NCBI GenBank assembly: GCA_043777375.1
Contig: JAYWHX010000031.1
Coordinates: forward strand, 1 to 64,000
Source: TH-plancto1 sp043777375
GTDB lineage: Bacteria > Planctomycetota > Planctomycetia > Planctomycetales > Planctomycetaceae
Direction of reading: 5' to 3'
Length of the DNA: 64,000 bases
Positions 35,051 to 43,485 of this stretch are shown piece by piece. The position numbers and the translations under genes are program-made. The notes beneath the pieces are model-generated. The model did not search any database. It was not told the origin of the DNA and saw nothing but the letters and a program-made list of their open reading frames with translations. Numbering within the stretch: the first letter of the stretch is position 1; each line of letters starts with the position of its first letter.

Positions 35051-35809
35051 GATGCCGCCGAGGGTTAGCCCCCCGTCGACAGTCAGTACGTGTCCAGTGA
35101 TATACGCGGCATCGTCGCTGGCCAGAAACAGCGCCGCATTGGCGATGTCTTCTGGCTTCCCGAGGCGACGCAGCGCAATTCCCGCGACGACAGCTTTGAA
35201 CTTGTCTCCGCCCATTGAGCGAACCGTCTCGGTCATGTCGGTCTCAATGAAACCGGGAGCAATCGCGTTGACGGTGATGTTTCGGCGTCCGACTTCCGCA
35301 GCCAGGCAGCGGGTCAGACCCTGGATACCGCCCTTACTGGCTGCGTAATTGACCTGCCCCTGATTGCCGTATTCGGCAGCGACGCTCGACATGTTGACGA
35401 TGCGTCCATATCGCTGCGACATCATGGGACGCATGACGGCTTGGGCAAAGTTGAACACGCTGGTCAGGTTGGTGTCGATGACCGCCTGCCAGTTTTCGAG
35501 GGACATCGCGGCCAGTAGGCCGTCCTTGATGATCCCCGCGTTGTTGATCAGGATGTCAATCCTCGACCACTTGTCGAGAACCTGCTGGACGATCGCGTCC
35601 GCTTCGTCCTTCTTGCTGACATCCCCCTGAAACGCAATGACCTCATGCCCCAGAGCAGTCTGCTCCGCGACGAGGGCGTTGGCGGAATCGCTGTTCGACT
35701 TGTAGACGAACGCGACCTTGGCACCTTCGCGGGCCAATGCCTCGACGACTGCCTTGCCAATTCCGCGGCTGCCGCCGGTGACCAATGCGAATTTGCCTGC
35801 CAGTTTCAT
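35048..35809 (-). CDS. fabG: 3-oxoacyl-ACP reductase FabG
   Basis: NADPH-dependent reduction of 3-oxoacyl-ACP. The 253-residue short-chain dehydrogenase has the Rossmann TGGSRGIGKAV near 11, NNAGIIKDG, and the Ser-Tyr-Lys triad (NMSSVAAEYG ... YAASKGGIQGL). The C-terminus, DVGGLTLGGI-like (VDGGLTLGGI), fits FabG. It is in a run on the minus strand with fabZ2 upstream and the ACP gene downstream. A related reductase of other acyl pathways is possible but less likely given the neighbours. Confidence 0.92.
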   Translation of the reverse strand: MKLAGKFALVTGGSRGIGKAVVEALAREGAKVAFVYKSNSDSANALVAEQTALGHEVIAFQGDVSKKDEADAIVQQVLDKWSRIDILINNAGIIKDGLLAAMSLENWQAVIDTNLTSVFNFAQAVMRPMMSQRYGRIVNMSSVAAEYGNQGQVNYAASKGGIQGLTRCLAAEVGRRNITVNAIAPGFIETDMTETVRSMGGDKFKAVVAGIALRRLGKPEDIANAALFLASDDAAYITGHVLTVDGGLTLGGI

Positions 35810-35825
35810 GGGTGTTCTCTCTGTG

Positions 35826-35888
35826 GCACAGACATTCCAGTCTGTCTCTCATTCTTGAAATCAGGCAGATAAGTATGTCTGCCCCACT
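35826..35888. repeat. CAGACATTC palindromic repeat pair
   Basis: CACAGACATTCCAGTCTGTC and GGCAGATAAGTATGTCTGCC are two adjacent quasi-palindromes in the 85-base gap between fabG and the second fabZ. They resemble the inner palindrome at 34260. They are not followed by a T-run. Confidence 0.5.
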
Positions 35889-35894
35889 CCGGTC

Positions 35895-36368
35895 CTACGC
35901 CACCTGCCACAGGCAGGCGAACAACTCCCGCAGCTTCTGAATCCTTAGGTCATCCGACTTCTTCAAGTCGGGATTCCGATCGGCCAGATTAAACTGCTCC
36001 AAGGTGATCTTGGCACTGACAGCTGAGGTTCCGTCAACGGTTCCAGTACCCTTCAGTGTGTAGAGGTTTCCCTCGTGCTTGGTGATCTCGCACTCCACAC
36101 AGAGTGTGTGCCCGGGCTTCACGAAGTTGTTGAACTTCACTGCCCGAGCCTCCTTCAGGAGAATCGTGCTGTACTGGAAGCCCTCGGTCTCGCGAATCAG
36201 CCAGCCACCAGCCTGCACCAGTGATTCGATCATCAACACCCCTGGCATCACTGGGAACCCAGGAAAGTGGTCGGCCAGGTACTCTTCCGCGATCGACAGA
36301 TTTTTGACAGCTGTAATGGAGCGTCCGGGCTCCAGCGTCAGAATTCGATCGACCAAAGAGAATCGCAC
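35895..36368 (-). CDS. 3-hydroxyacyl-ACP dehydratase, second copy
   Basis: A 157-residue hot-dog-fold dehydratase of the FabZ type. The GTG at 36368 (GGAG 9 bases upstream) gives VRFSLVDRIL, like other FabZ starts; the frame extends to an ATG at 36452 with no homology. His34 (ADHFPGFPVMPG) and Glu48 (LMIESLVQAGG) match the first copy at 33660, but overall sequence differs, so they are paralogues. It is the first gene of the minus-strand cluster and probably handles a different chain or isomerisation (FabA-like role not established). Confidence 0.9.
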   Translation of the reverse strand: MRFSLVDRILTLEPGRSITAVKNLSIAEEYLADHFPGFPVMPGVLMIESLVQAGGWLIRETEGFQYSTILLKEARAVKFNNFVKPGHTLCVECEITKHEGNLYTLKGTGTVDGTSAVSAKITLEQFNLADRNPDLKKSDDLRIQKLRELFACLWQVA

Positions 36369-36713
36369 GCCCGTCACTCCGCTGTGTGTGGTCTGGAATG
36401 GAACAGCTGTCGGATGACACTGTTTCCCTCGTCCGCAGAAAGAGTTCTGCATTCGAAGCGGAGCAGGATACCGGCGCGGGAACGCAGACTCAACCCGTCA
36501 CAATGTGGTCGACGAACTTTTGTACAGCGAGCCGGACCGAAAGCATCGTAACTTCCGTGATTTGCCAAGTCAGCATTCCGGCACGGTCAATCAACGCTTG
36601 CTGATTCGTTGCGTGTGTTTGTACGAGCTGAATGCGTTCGAGGAAAGTCCCAGCTGATCGGCTGGAGCATTTCGAAGTGCGTCTCAAATGGGCCAAGTCT
36701 TTGGGCCATGTGA
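36369..36713 (-). pseudogene. Possible frameshifted small ORF after csrA
   Basis: An ATG lies 5 bases past the csrA stop and opens MAQRLGPFETHFEMLQPISW in one frame. The neighbouring frame continues TFLERIQLVQTHATNQQ and LTWQITEVTMLSVRLAVQKF to a stop near 36490. Joined with a 1-base shift the chain would be about 70 residues. No known family was recognised. This may be a broken gene, a sequencing artefact or chance. The rest of the stretch to 36369 holds nothing else. Confidence 0.25.
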
Positions 36714-36911
36714 CTATTTCGGTTTAGTGGATTCGAAGGCCATTTCGGGGGTTGCCCCCAGCGTTTCGCAGAGTTCTTCGCGAATGATGTTGACGCTCTT
36801 GGGAGCTTCGATCCCGATTTTGACGGTATTCGGTCCAATGCGAACGATGTTGATGACAACATCCTCACCGATGAGGATTCGCTCGCCTGCCTTCCTGGAC
36901 AAGACCAACAT
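36714..36911 (-). CDS. csrA: Carbon storage regulator CsrA
   Basis: Small RNA-binding translational regulator of 65 residues that binds GGA motifs in leaders. The ATG at 36911 has GAAGGAGG 7 bases upstream. The family sequence is clear: MLVLSRKAGERILIGEDVVI, then IGPNTVKIGIEAPKSVNIIR. It is close to, and on the same strand as, a small conserved gene upstream. Planctomycete CsrA targets are unknown here. Confidence 0.95.
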   Translation of the reverse strand: MLVLSRKAGERILIGEDVVINIVRIGPNTVKIGIEAPKSVNIIREELCETLGATPEMAFESTKPK

Positions 36912-37050
36912 GGCTGCCTCCTTCCTGGTGTCGTATGCGGCCTCTGCTCTCGGAGACGAGAGCGGACGCCGCATCAAATCAGCCACGACATCAGAAGGAT
37001 AACACGTGGCATTCCGCCCGTCCAGTAAATTCTACAAAACCGGTTATGCC

Positions 37051-37082
37051 TAATAAACGGGCTGCCTGAAAAGTGGGCAGCC
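37051..37082 (-). terminator. Hairpin terminator after the 90-residue gene
   Basis: On the minus strand GGCTGCC (37082-37076) pairs with GGCAGCC (37066-37060) over a 9-base loop, and T-rich GTTTATTA follows. It lies 32 bases beyond the stop of the upstream small gene and ahead of csrA. Confidence 0.55.
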
Positions 37083-37113
37083 AGCCAGCCTGCCGCGGCC
37101 CAGAGACCGCGAC

Positions 37114-37377
37114 TTAGGAGCGGAAGCCCATGACTTCGTAGACTTCCAATTCGGCCACATCGACGATTTTGAGAGCCACGATCGCCGTGAAACTGACCAT
37201 CATCTTGCGGGCCCCGATCGTGTCGGGGCGTTCACGCTGCACCAAAAGGATGCCTTGGTTGACCTTGAAGTCATTGAAGGGCACCGTGTCCCCGAACGAA
37301 GTGATCAACACCCCGACTTTCGCAAAAGACTTGGGCCAATTCTCAAACAGAGTCCGCCAGGAATCGTCGCCGTCCAT
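37114..37377 (-). CDS. Conserved small hypothetical protein
   Basis: An 87-residue soluble protein; start at the ATG at 37377 with GAAGGA 8 bases upstream (the ATG at 37386 lies against the ribosome-binding site). Sequence starts MDGDDSWRTLFENWPK, then VGVLITSFGDTVPFNDF and ILLVQRERPDTIGARKMM. The family is unknown, and the segment is one beta-rich domain without a membrane helix. It lies 200 bases upstream of csrA on the same strand, after the tRNA-Glu gene. Confidence 0.75.
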   Translation of the reverse strand: MDGDDSWRTLFENWPKSFAKVGVLITSFGDTVPFNDFKVNQGILLVQRERPDTIGARKMMVSFTAIVALKIVDVAELEVYEVMGFRS

Positions 37378-37511
37378 CTTCGCCATCCTTCACAACTCAA
37401 TTCCGCCCAACACGTACCGTGAGGGATCGACTCCCTGGTGTGGCTGGAATGAAGAGGAATGCGAGGGCCAGTACATCAAGGCGCCGCGAGCGATTTTCTG
37501 CCAATACCAAG

Positions 37512-37544
37512 CAAAAACGCCGCACCGACAAGTCGGTACGGCGT
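37512..37544 (-). terminator. Rho-independent terminator after tRNA-Glu
   Basis: On the minus strand ACGCCGTACCGAC (37544-37532) pairs with GTCGGTGCGGCGT (37529-37517) to form a 13-base stem with one G-T pair, then TTTTTGC. It starts 8 bases past the 3' end of the tRNA gene. Confidence 0.85.
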
Positions 37545-37551
37545 TTCAGGA

Positions 37552-37624
37552 TGACCCCATGGGGATTCGAACCCCAGTAACAGGACTGAAAATCCTGTGT
37601 CCTAGGCCACTAGACGATGGGGCC
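37552..37624 (-). tRNA. tRNA-Glu (anticodon TTC)
   Basis: A 73-base cloverleaf is on the minus strand. The acceptor arm GGCCCCA (37624-37618) pairs with TGGGGTC (37559-37553), with one G-T pair. The D-arm has TAGTGGCCTAGG. The anticodon stem is CAGGA-TCCTG around loop TTTTCAG (anticodon TTC). The T-arm is TGGGG-TTCGAAT-CCCCA. No CCA is encoded; the discriminator is A. A terminator follows. Confidence 0.95.
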
Positions 37625-37763
37625 AGCGGGTAGGTAAGGTATCGACCCCCGCCGGGCTGTCAAGGTTCTCCAAAATCTTTCTTTGCGTTCGGGGCACTAC
37701 AATCGAGTTGTGGCGTCCGGTTTCGCCGCCCTTCCCAATCATTCCGGCAGGATAGGCTGCTTC

Positions 37764-39422
37764 ATGAAAATTGCACTTGGCCAGATCAATCCGACCGTCG
37801 GAGACCTGCCGGGAAACTGCCAACTGATCGAACACGCACATCGCGGTGCATCAGACAACGGCGCGCAACTGCTTATCCTGCCAGAGTTAGCAATCTGCGG
37901 ATACCCCCCGAAAGATCTGCTGCTGCGGGATGGATTCATCACCAGCTGTGAGGCGGCAGTCCAGCAGTTGGCGAAATTGACAGCCGGTCGGGCAGCGATT
38001 TTGGTGGGCCACCCATCAACAAGCACCCACGGATTACTCCATAATTCGGCTTCCTTATTGGCAGATGGAAAAATTCTGGCCCGCGTTCACAAAACGCTCC
38101 TTCCGAACTACGACGTCTTCGACGAACGCCGATATTTCCGTCCTCAGAGGCCTGATCAGCTGCGACCGATCGAATTCCTGGGACGCAAGCTGGGTGTACA
38201 CATCTGCGAAGATGCCTGGTGGGGGCAACCTGAGACGTTCTACCACACCCCCGAGGAGCAACTCGCCGATCCCGTTCGTCAGCTGGCACGGCAGGGGGCC
38301 GAACTGCTGATCAATCTTTCGGCCAGCCCGTTTGAGATCAACAAACCCGCCCGGCGGCGGAGTTTGATCGCTGCTCATGCTCGCGAGTCTGGCCTCCCCT
38401 TTGTCTTTGTCAACCAGATTGGTGGCCAGGACGATATCGTTTTCGATGGTCACAGCTTCGTGATGGACGCCCAGGGCCAGATTCGGCATCAGTCTGCCGG
38501 GTTTCGCACCGACCTCGATATTGTCGACCTCGACCGTCTTCCTCCCGCGATCGATCCGCGCGACCCGCCCCGCGAGCAACAACTGCTCGATGCACTGGTG
38601 CTGGGGCTCCGGGACTACATGCGGCGCTGCAAGTTCACCGATTGCGTGCTGGGTCTTTCGGGCGGGATCGACAGCGCCCTGGCCTGCTACATCGCCGCCC
38701 GTGCCGTCGGAGCCGAGCATGTTCACGGCTTGCTGATGCCCAGCCGCTACAGTAGCCCGCATTCGATCGACGATGCCTGGACACTGGTCAAGGCGATCGG
38801 CGTCGATGGTCAGCTGATCCCTATCGATGACGCCCATCGAGCGTATGAAGGGCTACCGGTTGTGGGCGACGACCTGTCCAGCCAGCCTGCGGGTCTCGCC
38901 GACCAAAATTTACAAGCCCGTATTCGTGGGGCGATTGTGATGACTCGCAGTAACCGCCGGGGCTGGATCGCCCTTGCCACCGGAAACAAGAGCGAGCTGG
39001 CCGTCGGGTACTGCACGATGTACGGCGACATGTGCGGCGGATTCGCAGTGCTTTCGGACCTGTACAAGCGAGACGTGTACGCTCTTTCGCGGTACATCAA
39101 CTCGACCGTCGAGAAGCGGGAAGTCATCCCGTACAACACCATCGACAAGGCCCCTAGCGCGGAACTCGCCCCCAACCAGTTCGACCAAGACACGCTGCCC
39201 CCGTATCCCGTGCTCGATGCGATCCTCGAAGGATTAGTCGACCGCGAGGACTCCATCGCCGAACTCGCGAAGCAGTTCCCCATCGAGCAAGTTCGCTGGG
39301 TCGCCCGCAACCTCGATCGCAACGAATTCAAACGGCGCCAGATGCCCCCCGGCGTCAAACTCTCCCCCCGCGCCTTCGGCTTCGGACGCCGCATGCCGAT
39401 GGCGATGAAGGTGGAGTATTGA
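37764..39422 (+). CDS. nadE: Glutamine-dependent NAD+ synthetase
   Basis: Amidates nicotinic acid adenine dinucleotide to NAD+, using ammonia from glutamine. The 552-residue protein starts at the ATG at 37764 (MKIALGQINPTVGDLPGN). The N-terminal nitrilase domain contains LPELAICGYPPKDLL (Glu), RVHKTLLPNYDVFDERRYF (Lys) and the Cys of VHICEDAWW. The C-terminal synthetase has the P-loop GLSGGIDSALACY, TRSNRRGWIALATGNKSELA and DKAPSAELAPNQFDQDTLP. Length and domain order are normal. The end nearly abuts the convergent aminotransferase. Confidence 0.95.
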   Translation: MKIALGQINPTVGDLPGNCQLIEHAHRGASDNGAQLLILPELAICGYPPKDLLLRDGFITSCEAAVQQLAKLTAGRAAILVGHPSTSTHGLLHNSASLLADGKILARVHKTLLPNYDVFDERRYFRPQRPDQLRPIEFLGRKLGVHICEDAWWGQPETFYHTPEEQLADPVRQLARQGAELLINLSASPFEINKPARRRSLIAAHARESGLPFVFVNQIGGQDDIVFDGHSFVMDAQGQIRHQSAGFRTDLDIVDLDRLPPAIDPRDPPREQQLLDALVLGLRDYMRRCKFTDCVLGLSGGIDSALACYIAARAVGAEHVHGLLMPSRYSSPHSIDDAWTLVKAIGVDGQLIPIDDAHRAYEGLPVVGDDLSSQPAGLADQNLQARIRGAIVMTRSNRRGWIALATGNKSELAVGYCTMYGDMCGGFAVLSDLYKRDVYALSRYINSTVEKREVIPYNTIDKAPSAELAPNQFDQDTLPPYPVLDAILEGLVDREDSIAELAKQFPIEQVRWVARNLDRNEFKRRQMPPGVKLSPRAFGFGRRMPMAMKVEY

Positions 39423-39448
39423 GGGGAAACTCGATCGCCTGTTCTTGC

Positions 39449-40852
39449 TCAATAACTCCGCTGAGACATGCCAGCGATCAATTCATTGAGCAGAGCCAAC
39501 GAGTCGTGGGCTTCCAGTTCGGTCATCGTCATCGGCGGGCTGACGCGGAGCACCTTGCCTGCCAGTGGCCCTAGGAAATGGATCCCGTCGCCGCCGGGTC
39601 GGCCGAGGTAGCAGGTCCGTACAAACTCGATCGCTGTTTCGTGCGGCGTTCGGCCTCCGAAGGCCGCACATTCGAGGCCGAAGACCATCCCCTCGCCGCG
39701 CAGCTTGCTAATGACGCCGGTCTGCTTCAGCTTTTGAAGCCCAGCGATAAAGATGCGATTGAGTTTGACCGCATGGCCGAGGACATCTTCGCATTCAAAT
39801 TCATCCAACGTCGCCACGACGGACGCGCTGGCCATCGGATTTGCGCTCCATGTATCGGACCCTTCGCCGTACTTGAGGCAGCCCATCAAATCATCACGCC
39901 CCACAGCTGCACTGACCGCAACGCCATTGCCAAGCCCTTTGCCCAGGCAAACAATGTCAGGCTCTAGACCGTATTTTTCGTAGGCATACATCGTCCCGGT
40001 CCGACCAAAATTCGCTTGCACCTCGTCGAGAATAAACACGATGTCATGCTCGCGGCACCACGATTGCAACAGTTGAAGATACTCCGGGTGCGGGTGATAA
40101 CTGCCGCCGCCGCCGAGGTACGGCTCGGTAATCAGGCAGTTGATCCGATGGCCATGCGCAGTCCATAGCGATTCGAGTTCCCTGCGGTATGGAGTCAAGT
40201 CGAGTGGCATCTCGAGTTTTGCCAGATCGTCGACCTCTTCGCGGGGAAAGCTAATGAACTTCACACGCGGATCGCGATCATGATCGGCTTCGGAACCGGT
40301 GACTGCTCCCGACAGCCCCTTCTTCCCATGAAAACCGAATCGCGTGGCGATTATGATGTCGCGAGCATGATCTCGCCCCAGACACGCCCACAAGGCTTTT
40401 TGTACGGCCTCAGCTCCACTGGCAGACCACATCACTGACTGCATCCGCGAACCGCCCGGGCTGGCCTGCATGTTCTTCAGCAGACGCTGCACAGCCAATC
40501 CCTCGATCTCAGTCATCGCGTTGTATGCTGTCAGCGGAACAGCGGCGACGTACTCGTTGGCTCCTGCTGTCGGGCCGAACAACATGTCCTCTGTCCAGCC
40601 CAAATATCCTGCAAATCTTTGCATCCATCGCCGAGGGTTGTGTCCCAGATTCGAGACCAGCACACCCGAGGTGTAGTCATAGAGCCGTCGCCCGTCACTG
40701 GTCCAGTGGAAGACGCCTGCTGACTTGGCGATCACGACTTGGCTGGGAGTAAATGTCCGCAGGGCAATTGGCTCCCCCTGAGTTAATGACGAGCGGACGG
40801 CGTTTGCTTTCGGTTCACCGGGGAACGCAATGGCGGGGTGCTGGGGATGCAT
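39449..40852 (-). CDS. Class III aminotransferase
   Basis: PLP-dependent class III (omega) aminotransferase of 467 residues. The cofactor lysine is in IVCLGKGLGNGVAV. Other typical segments are DYTSGVLVSNLGHNP, MWSASGAEAVQKALW (PLP phosphate site), DIVFILDEVQANFGRTG and SDTWSANPMASASV. The substrate amine cannot be told; it is distinct from argD or gabT in its unusual N-terminal region. It is convergent with nadE, 26 bases apart. Confidence 0.88.
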   Translation of the reverse strand: MHPQHPAIAFPGEPKANAVRSSLTQGEPIALRTFTPSQVVIAKSAGVFHWTSDGRRLYDYTSGVLVSNLGHNPRRWMQRFAGYLGWTEDMLFGPTAGANEYVAAVPLTAYNAMTEIEGLAVQRLLKNMQASPGGSRMQSVMWSASGAEAVQKALWACLGRDHARDIIIATRFGFHGKKGLSGAVTGSEADHDRDPRVKFISFPREEVDDLAKLEMPLDLTPYRRELESLWTAHGHRINCLITEPYLGGGGSYHPHPEYLQLLQSWCREHDIVFILDEVQANFGRTGTMYAYEKYGLEPDIVCLGKGLGNGVAVSAAVGRDDLMGCLKYGEGSDTWSANPMASASVVATLDEFECEDVLGHAVKLNRIFIAGLQKLKQTGVISKLRGEGMVFGLECAAFGGRTPHETAIEFVRTCYLGRPGGDGIHFLGPLAGKVLRVSPPMTMTELEAHDSLALLNELIAGMSQRSY

Positions 40853-41076
40853 CGGGATTCCATCCGGAGGGCTGGCTGGCAGGACACTTCCGACTCATCC
40901 CTCATTGGGCAGAAGAGGCAGACTGTGCGTATTCCTACGATAACTGGCTCACTCATCAGCTGCCAGCGATCCTCGATGAGCAGTCCATACGAAATTTCGA
41001 GCGATCTGTTTCCCGCCGCGTGAGCCAGGGCAGGGCATCGCGAGGGAGGCCCCCGACGTGAGTACTCACCAAGGCA

Positions 41077-42489
41077 CTACTCGCCCCACCCGTACTTCTT
41101 CATTTTCTCCCGCAAAGTGCCCCGGTGCCAGCCGAGCAGCTCGGCGGCTTTCGCGCGGTGGTCACCCGCAGCTGTGAGGGCCCCTTGGATGAGGGCCGGC
41201 TCGATGAGAGCGAGAATGTCGTCATGCCATGTTGAGGGCCCGGTGCTGGCTGGTTCGGTCGCGCGTTGTCGAGTCCACTCGGTCACGAATGCGGCCAGGC
41301 TTTCGGCTCCCGCGATTTTCGCCGAGACCGCACCCGGTAACGTGAATGTCTGCGGCTGCGGGAGATGCTCGGGCAGCACAATCCCCTGGCGAGAGAGGAT
41401 CCCGGCATGCTCGACGGCGTTTCTCAGCTCGCGAACATTCCCCGGCCAGTCTCGCGATGACAGCTCGGTCAAGCACTCGACCGAGAATCCCGCCGACTGG
41501 GGGGAGGACTGCCGCAGGAAGTGTTCCGCCAAGTGAGCAATGTCGTCTCCACGCTCTCGCAAAGCCGGCAGCTGCAATTGGAAAGCTCCCAGTCGAAAGA
41601 ACAGGTCGGCCCGGAACTCACCCTTGGCCACCAGTTCGGGCAGCGGGCGGTTTGTGGCGGCCACCACGCGGAAGTCGCTCGGTCGCGGACGTGGGTCGCC
41701 GACGGGGGTGACTTCTTTCCGTTCGATGGCTCGCAGCAACTTCACCTGAATCGGGAGTGGCACATCGCCGATCTCGTCTAGGAATACCGTCCCCTTGTCG
41801 GCCAATTGCAACAGCCCCAGTCGCGGCGTATCGGCCCCTGTGAATGCGCCCTTCACATGACCAAACAGTTCGCTTTCGATCAGCTGGGGACTGAGCGCTC
41901 CCAGGCAAATCGGGATGAATGGGCCGGTGCGGCGCGGGGAGTTGGCATGAATGGCATCCGCGACGAGTTCCTTGCCAGTGCCGCTCTCTCCCGTGATGAG
42001 GACAGCTGCATCTGTCTGGGCGACGAGGGCGATCTCTTTGAAGACCCGCTGCATCGGGGCCGAGCGACCGAGGAGCGTGGGAGTGCTGCCGACGAGCGAA
42101 CAGTCGATCGGTTGTCGAGAGGCTGTCGCGCGTTGCAAAGCCCGCTGGACGACATGCACCGCTTGATCCAGGTCAAACGGTTTGGGCAAGTAGTCGAATG
42201 CACCCGCCGAGAGCGAGCGGACCGCGACATCCAGGCTGCCAAACGCCGTCATGATGATGATCGGCGGTGGATTCGGGGACAGGTCGCGAATCCGACCCAG
42301 AGCGTTCACGCCGTCAATTCCCGGCAGGGAGACATCCATCAGGACAACATCCGGGAGCCGCTTCTCCGCACAGGCAATCGCCGCCTCGCCGCTGTTGGCT
42401 ACGACCACATCGTGACCTTCATCCGTGAGGATTTCTTTCAATCCCCAGCAGATGGAAGGTTCATCGTCGACAACCAGGATGTGAGGCAT
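41077..42489 (-). CDS. NtrC-family sigma-54 response regulator
   Basis: Two-component activator of sigma-54 promoters with 470 residues starting at the ATG at 42489. The receiver domain (1-120) has VVDDEPSI and the phospho-acceptor Asp in VVLMDVSLPG; GAFDYLPKPFDL marks its end. The AAA+ module has the Walker A GESGTGKELVADAIH, the sigma-54 loop GAFTGA in HVKGAFTGADTPRL, and KGTVFLDEIGDVPLP. The C-terminus is a Fis-type helix-turn-helix (AELLGWHRGTLREKMKKYG). No sensor kinase is adjacent, so the signal is unknown. Confidence 0.93.
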   Translation of the reverse strand: MPHILVVDDEPSICWGLKEILTDEGHDVVVANSGEAAIACAEKRLPDVVLMDVSLPGIDGVNALGRIRDLSPNPPPIIIMTAFGSLDVAVRSLSAGAFDYLPKPFDLDQAVHVVQRALQRATASRQPIDCSLVGSTPTLLGRSAPMQRVFKEIALVAQTDAAVLITGESGTGKELVADAIHANSPRRTGPFIPICLGALSPQLIESELFGHVKGAFTGADTPRLGLLQLADKGTVFLDEIGDVPLPIQVKLLRAIERKEVTPVGDPRPRPSDFRVVAATNRPLPELVAKGEFRADLFFRLGAFQLQLPALRERGDDIAHLAEHFLRQSSPQSAGFSVECLTELSSRDWPGNVRELRNAVEHAGILSRQGIVLPEHLPQPQTFTLPGAVSAKIAGAESLAAFVTEWTRQRATEPASTGPSTWHDDILALIEPALIQGALTAAGDHRAKAAELLGWHRGTLREKMKKYGWGE

Positions 42490-42519
42490 GTGGGGGATCA
42501 ATGCTGAAAGTTGACTTTG

Positions 42520-43320
42520 CTACAGATTCCGAGTGGCTCGCTTGACCAACGACCCAGTCTCGCTGGTCGGGCTTTCCAAGACCCAGCGATCACACACACT
42601 TCGCACCCATGCGGGTTGCGTCTTCGAGGCATCGTTCAGCCAGTTCGCGACGGAGTCTCTTACGTACTTCGATGGGTCAGATCGCAATGGGTCGAGCAGC
42701 TTCAAGCCGCGTTTCGGTTCGTTCTTCAGCACGGTGATGTGAGCGCACCAGACTCCGCGTGGTCGTGTGCTTTCCGAGGCAAACCGTCGCACGTACTCTG
42801 ACGAGTCAGCTGTCCAAGGAACGAGTGACTGGATCGCCTCATCGATCGAACCAGCTATTGATTCGCGGGCAGCCATCCACGCCCATTCCCGGACTCCGAA
42901 ATGCGGGTCATTCGCCAGTGGTCGGATTTGGTCCAAAAACTGCGGGAGGGTGAGTCCGGGCAGGGCGGAAATGAGATAAGCACACCACCCTCGCACGGTA
43001 TCCGACCGATGCCGCAAGAAGCGCTCGACACCCGCTGGCCCGAACCTCACCGCGAGAATCTCGCCCACGATCTTCATGCGCTTCGTGATCCCGTCCTCGG
43101 CACGGACTAACGAGACCTCAGCGGGAGTCACCTCGGGAACGAGACACTTGAGCAGACACTGAAAATCGACCGCCAGCCCTTCGGCCAAGGTTGCAGATTC
43201 GCATGTTCCGTTGTTGAGTCCGCATAGAACGTCAGCCTCGATATCGCTACGTCGGGTGGCCCTTGTGCGGCGGACGATTGGAGTTTGTGAATCTGGCGTA
43301 GATGCATGACGGCTGGGCAT
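42520..43320 (-). CDS. DNA alkylation repair protein, HEAT-repeat type
   Basis: A 266-residue helical protein resembling the AlkC/AlkD DNA glycosylase superfamily built of HEAT-like repeats. Recognisable stretches are DPHFGVREWAWMAARE, SSEYVRRFASESTRPRG and DPSKYVRDSVANWLNDASK, which match the repeat rhythm of that family. Removal of alkylated purines is the family role; the substrate here is not shown. The N-terminal about 30 residues look unstructured and the true start may be further inside. It lies between the NtrC gene and a repeat element. Confidence 0.8.
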   Translation of the reverse strand: MPSRHASTPDSQTPIVRRTRATRRSDIEADVLCGLNNGTCESATLAEGLAVDFQCLLKCLVPEVTPAEVSLVRAEDGITKRMKIVGEILAVRFGPAGVERFLRHRSDTVRGWCAYLISALPGLTLPQFLDQIRPLANDPHFGVREWAWMAARESIAGSIDEAIQSLVPWTADSSEYVRRFASESTRPRGVWCAHITVLKNEPKRGLKLLDPLRSDPSKYVRDSVANWLNDASKTQPAWVRSVCDRWVLESPTSETGSLVKRATRNL

Positions 43321-43363
43321 GGGAAGTGGTCGAGGCTCGATGGAGTTCCTTGGTGTTTTCCCT

Positions 43364-43389
43364 CGTTCCCAAACTCCGGTTTGGGAACG
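43364..43389. repeat. GTTCCCAAAC palindrome
   Basis: CGTTCCCAAACTCCGGTTTG followed by GGAACG is a perfect inverted repeat with a 4-base loop. It lies in the gap between the alkylation repair gene and hemB, with further small hairpins nearby (GCGAAGCTCTGCTTCGC). It is a short REP-like element. Confidence 0.7.
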
Positions 43390-43485
43390 CCTCTCCGCGA
43401 AGCTCTGCTTCGCCGCGTACCGGACAACCCGCGAGGCGCACTGCTAAACTCGAAGGTTGCAACAGCGGGCTTGGCTCTTTCTCGT

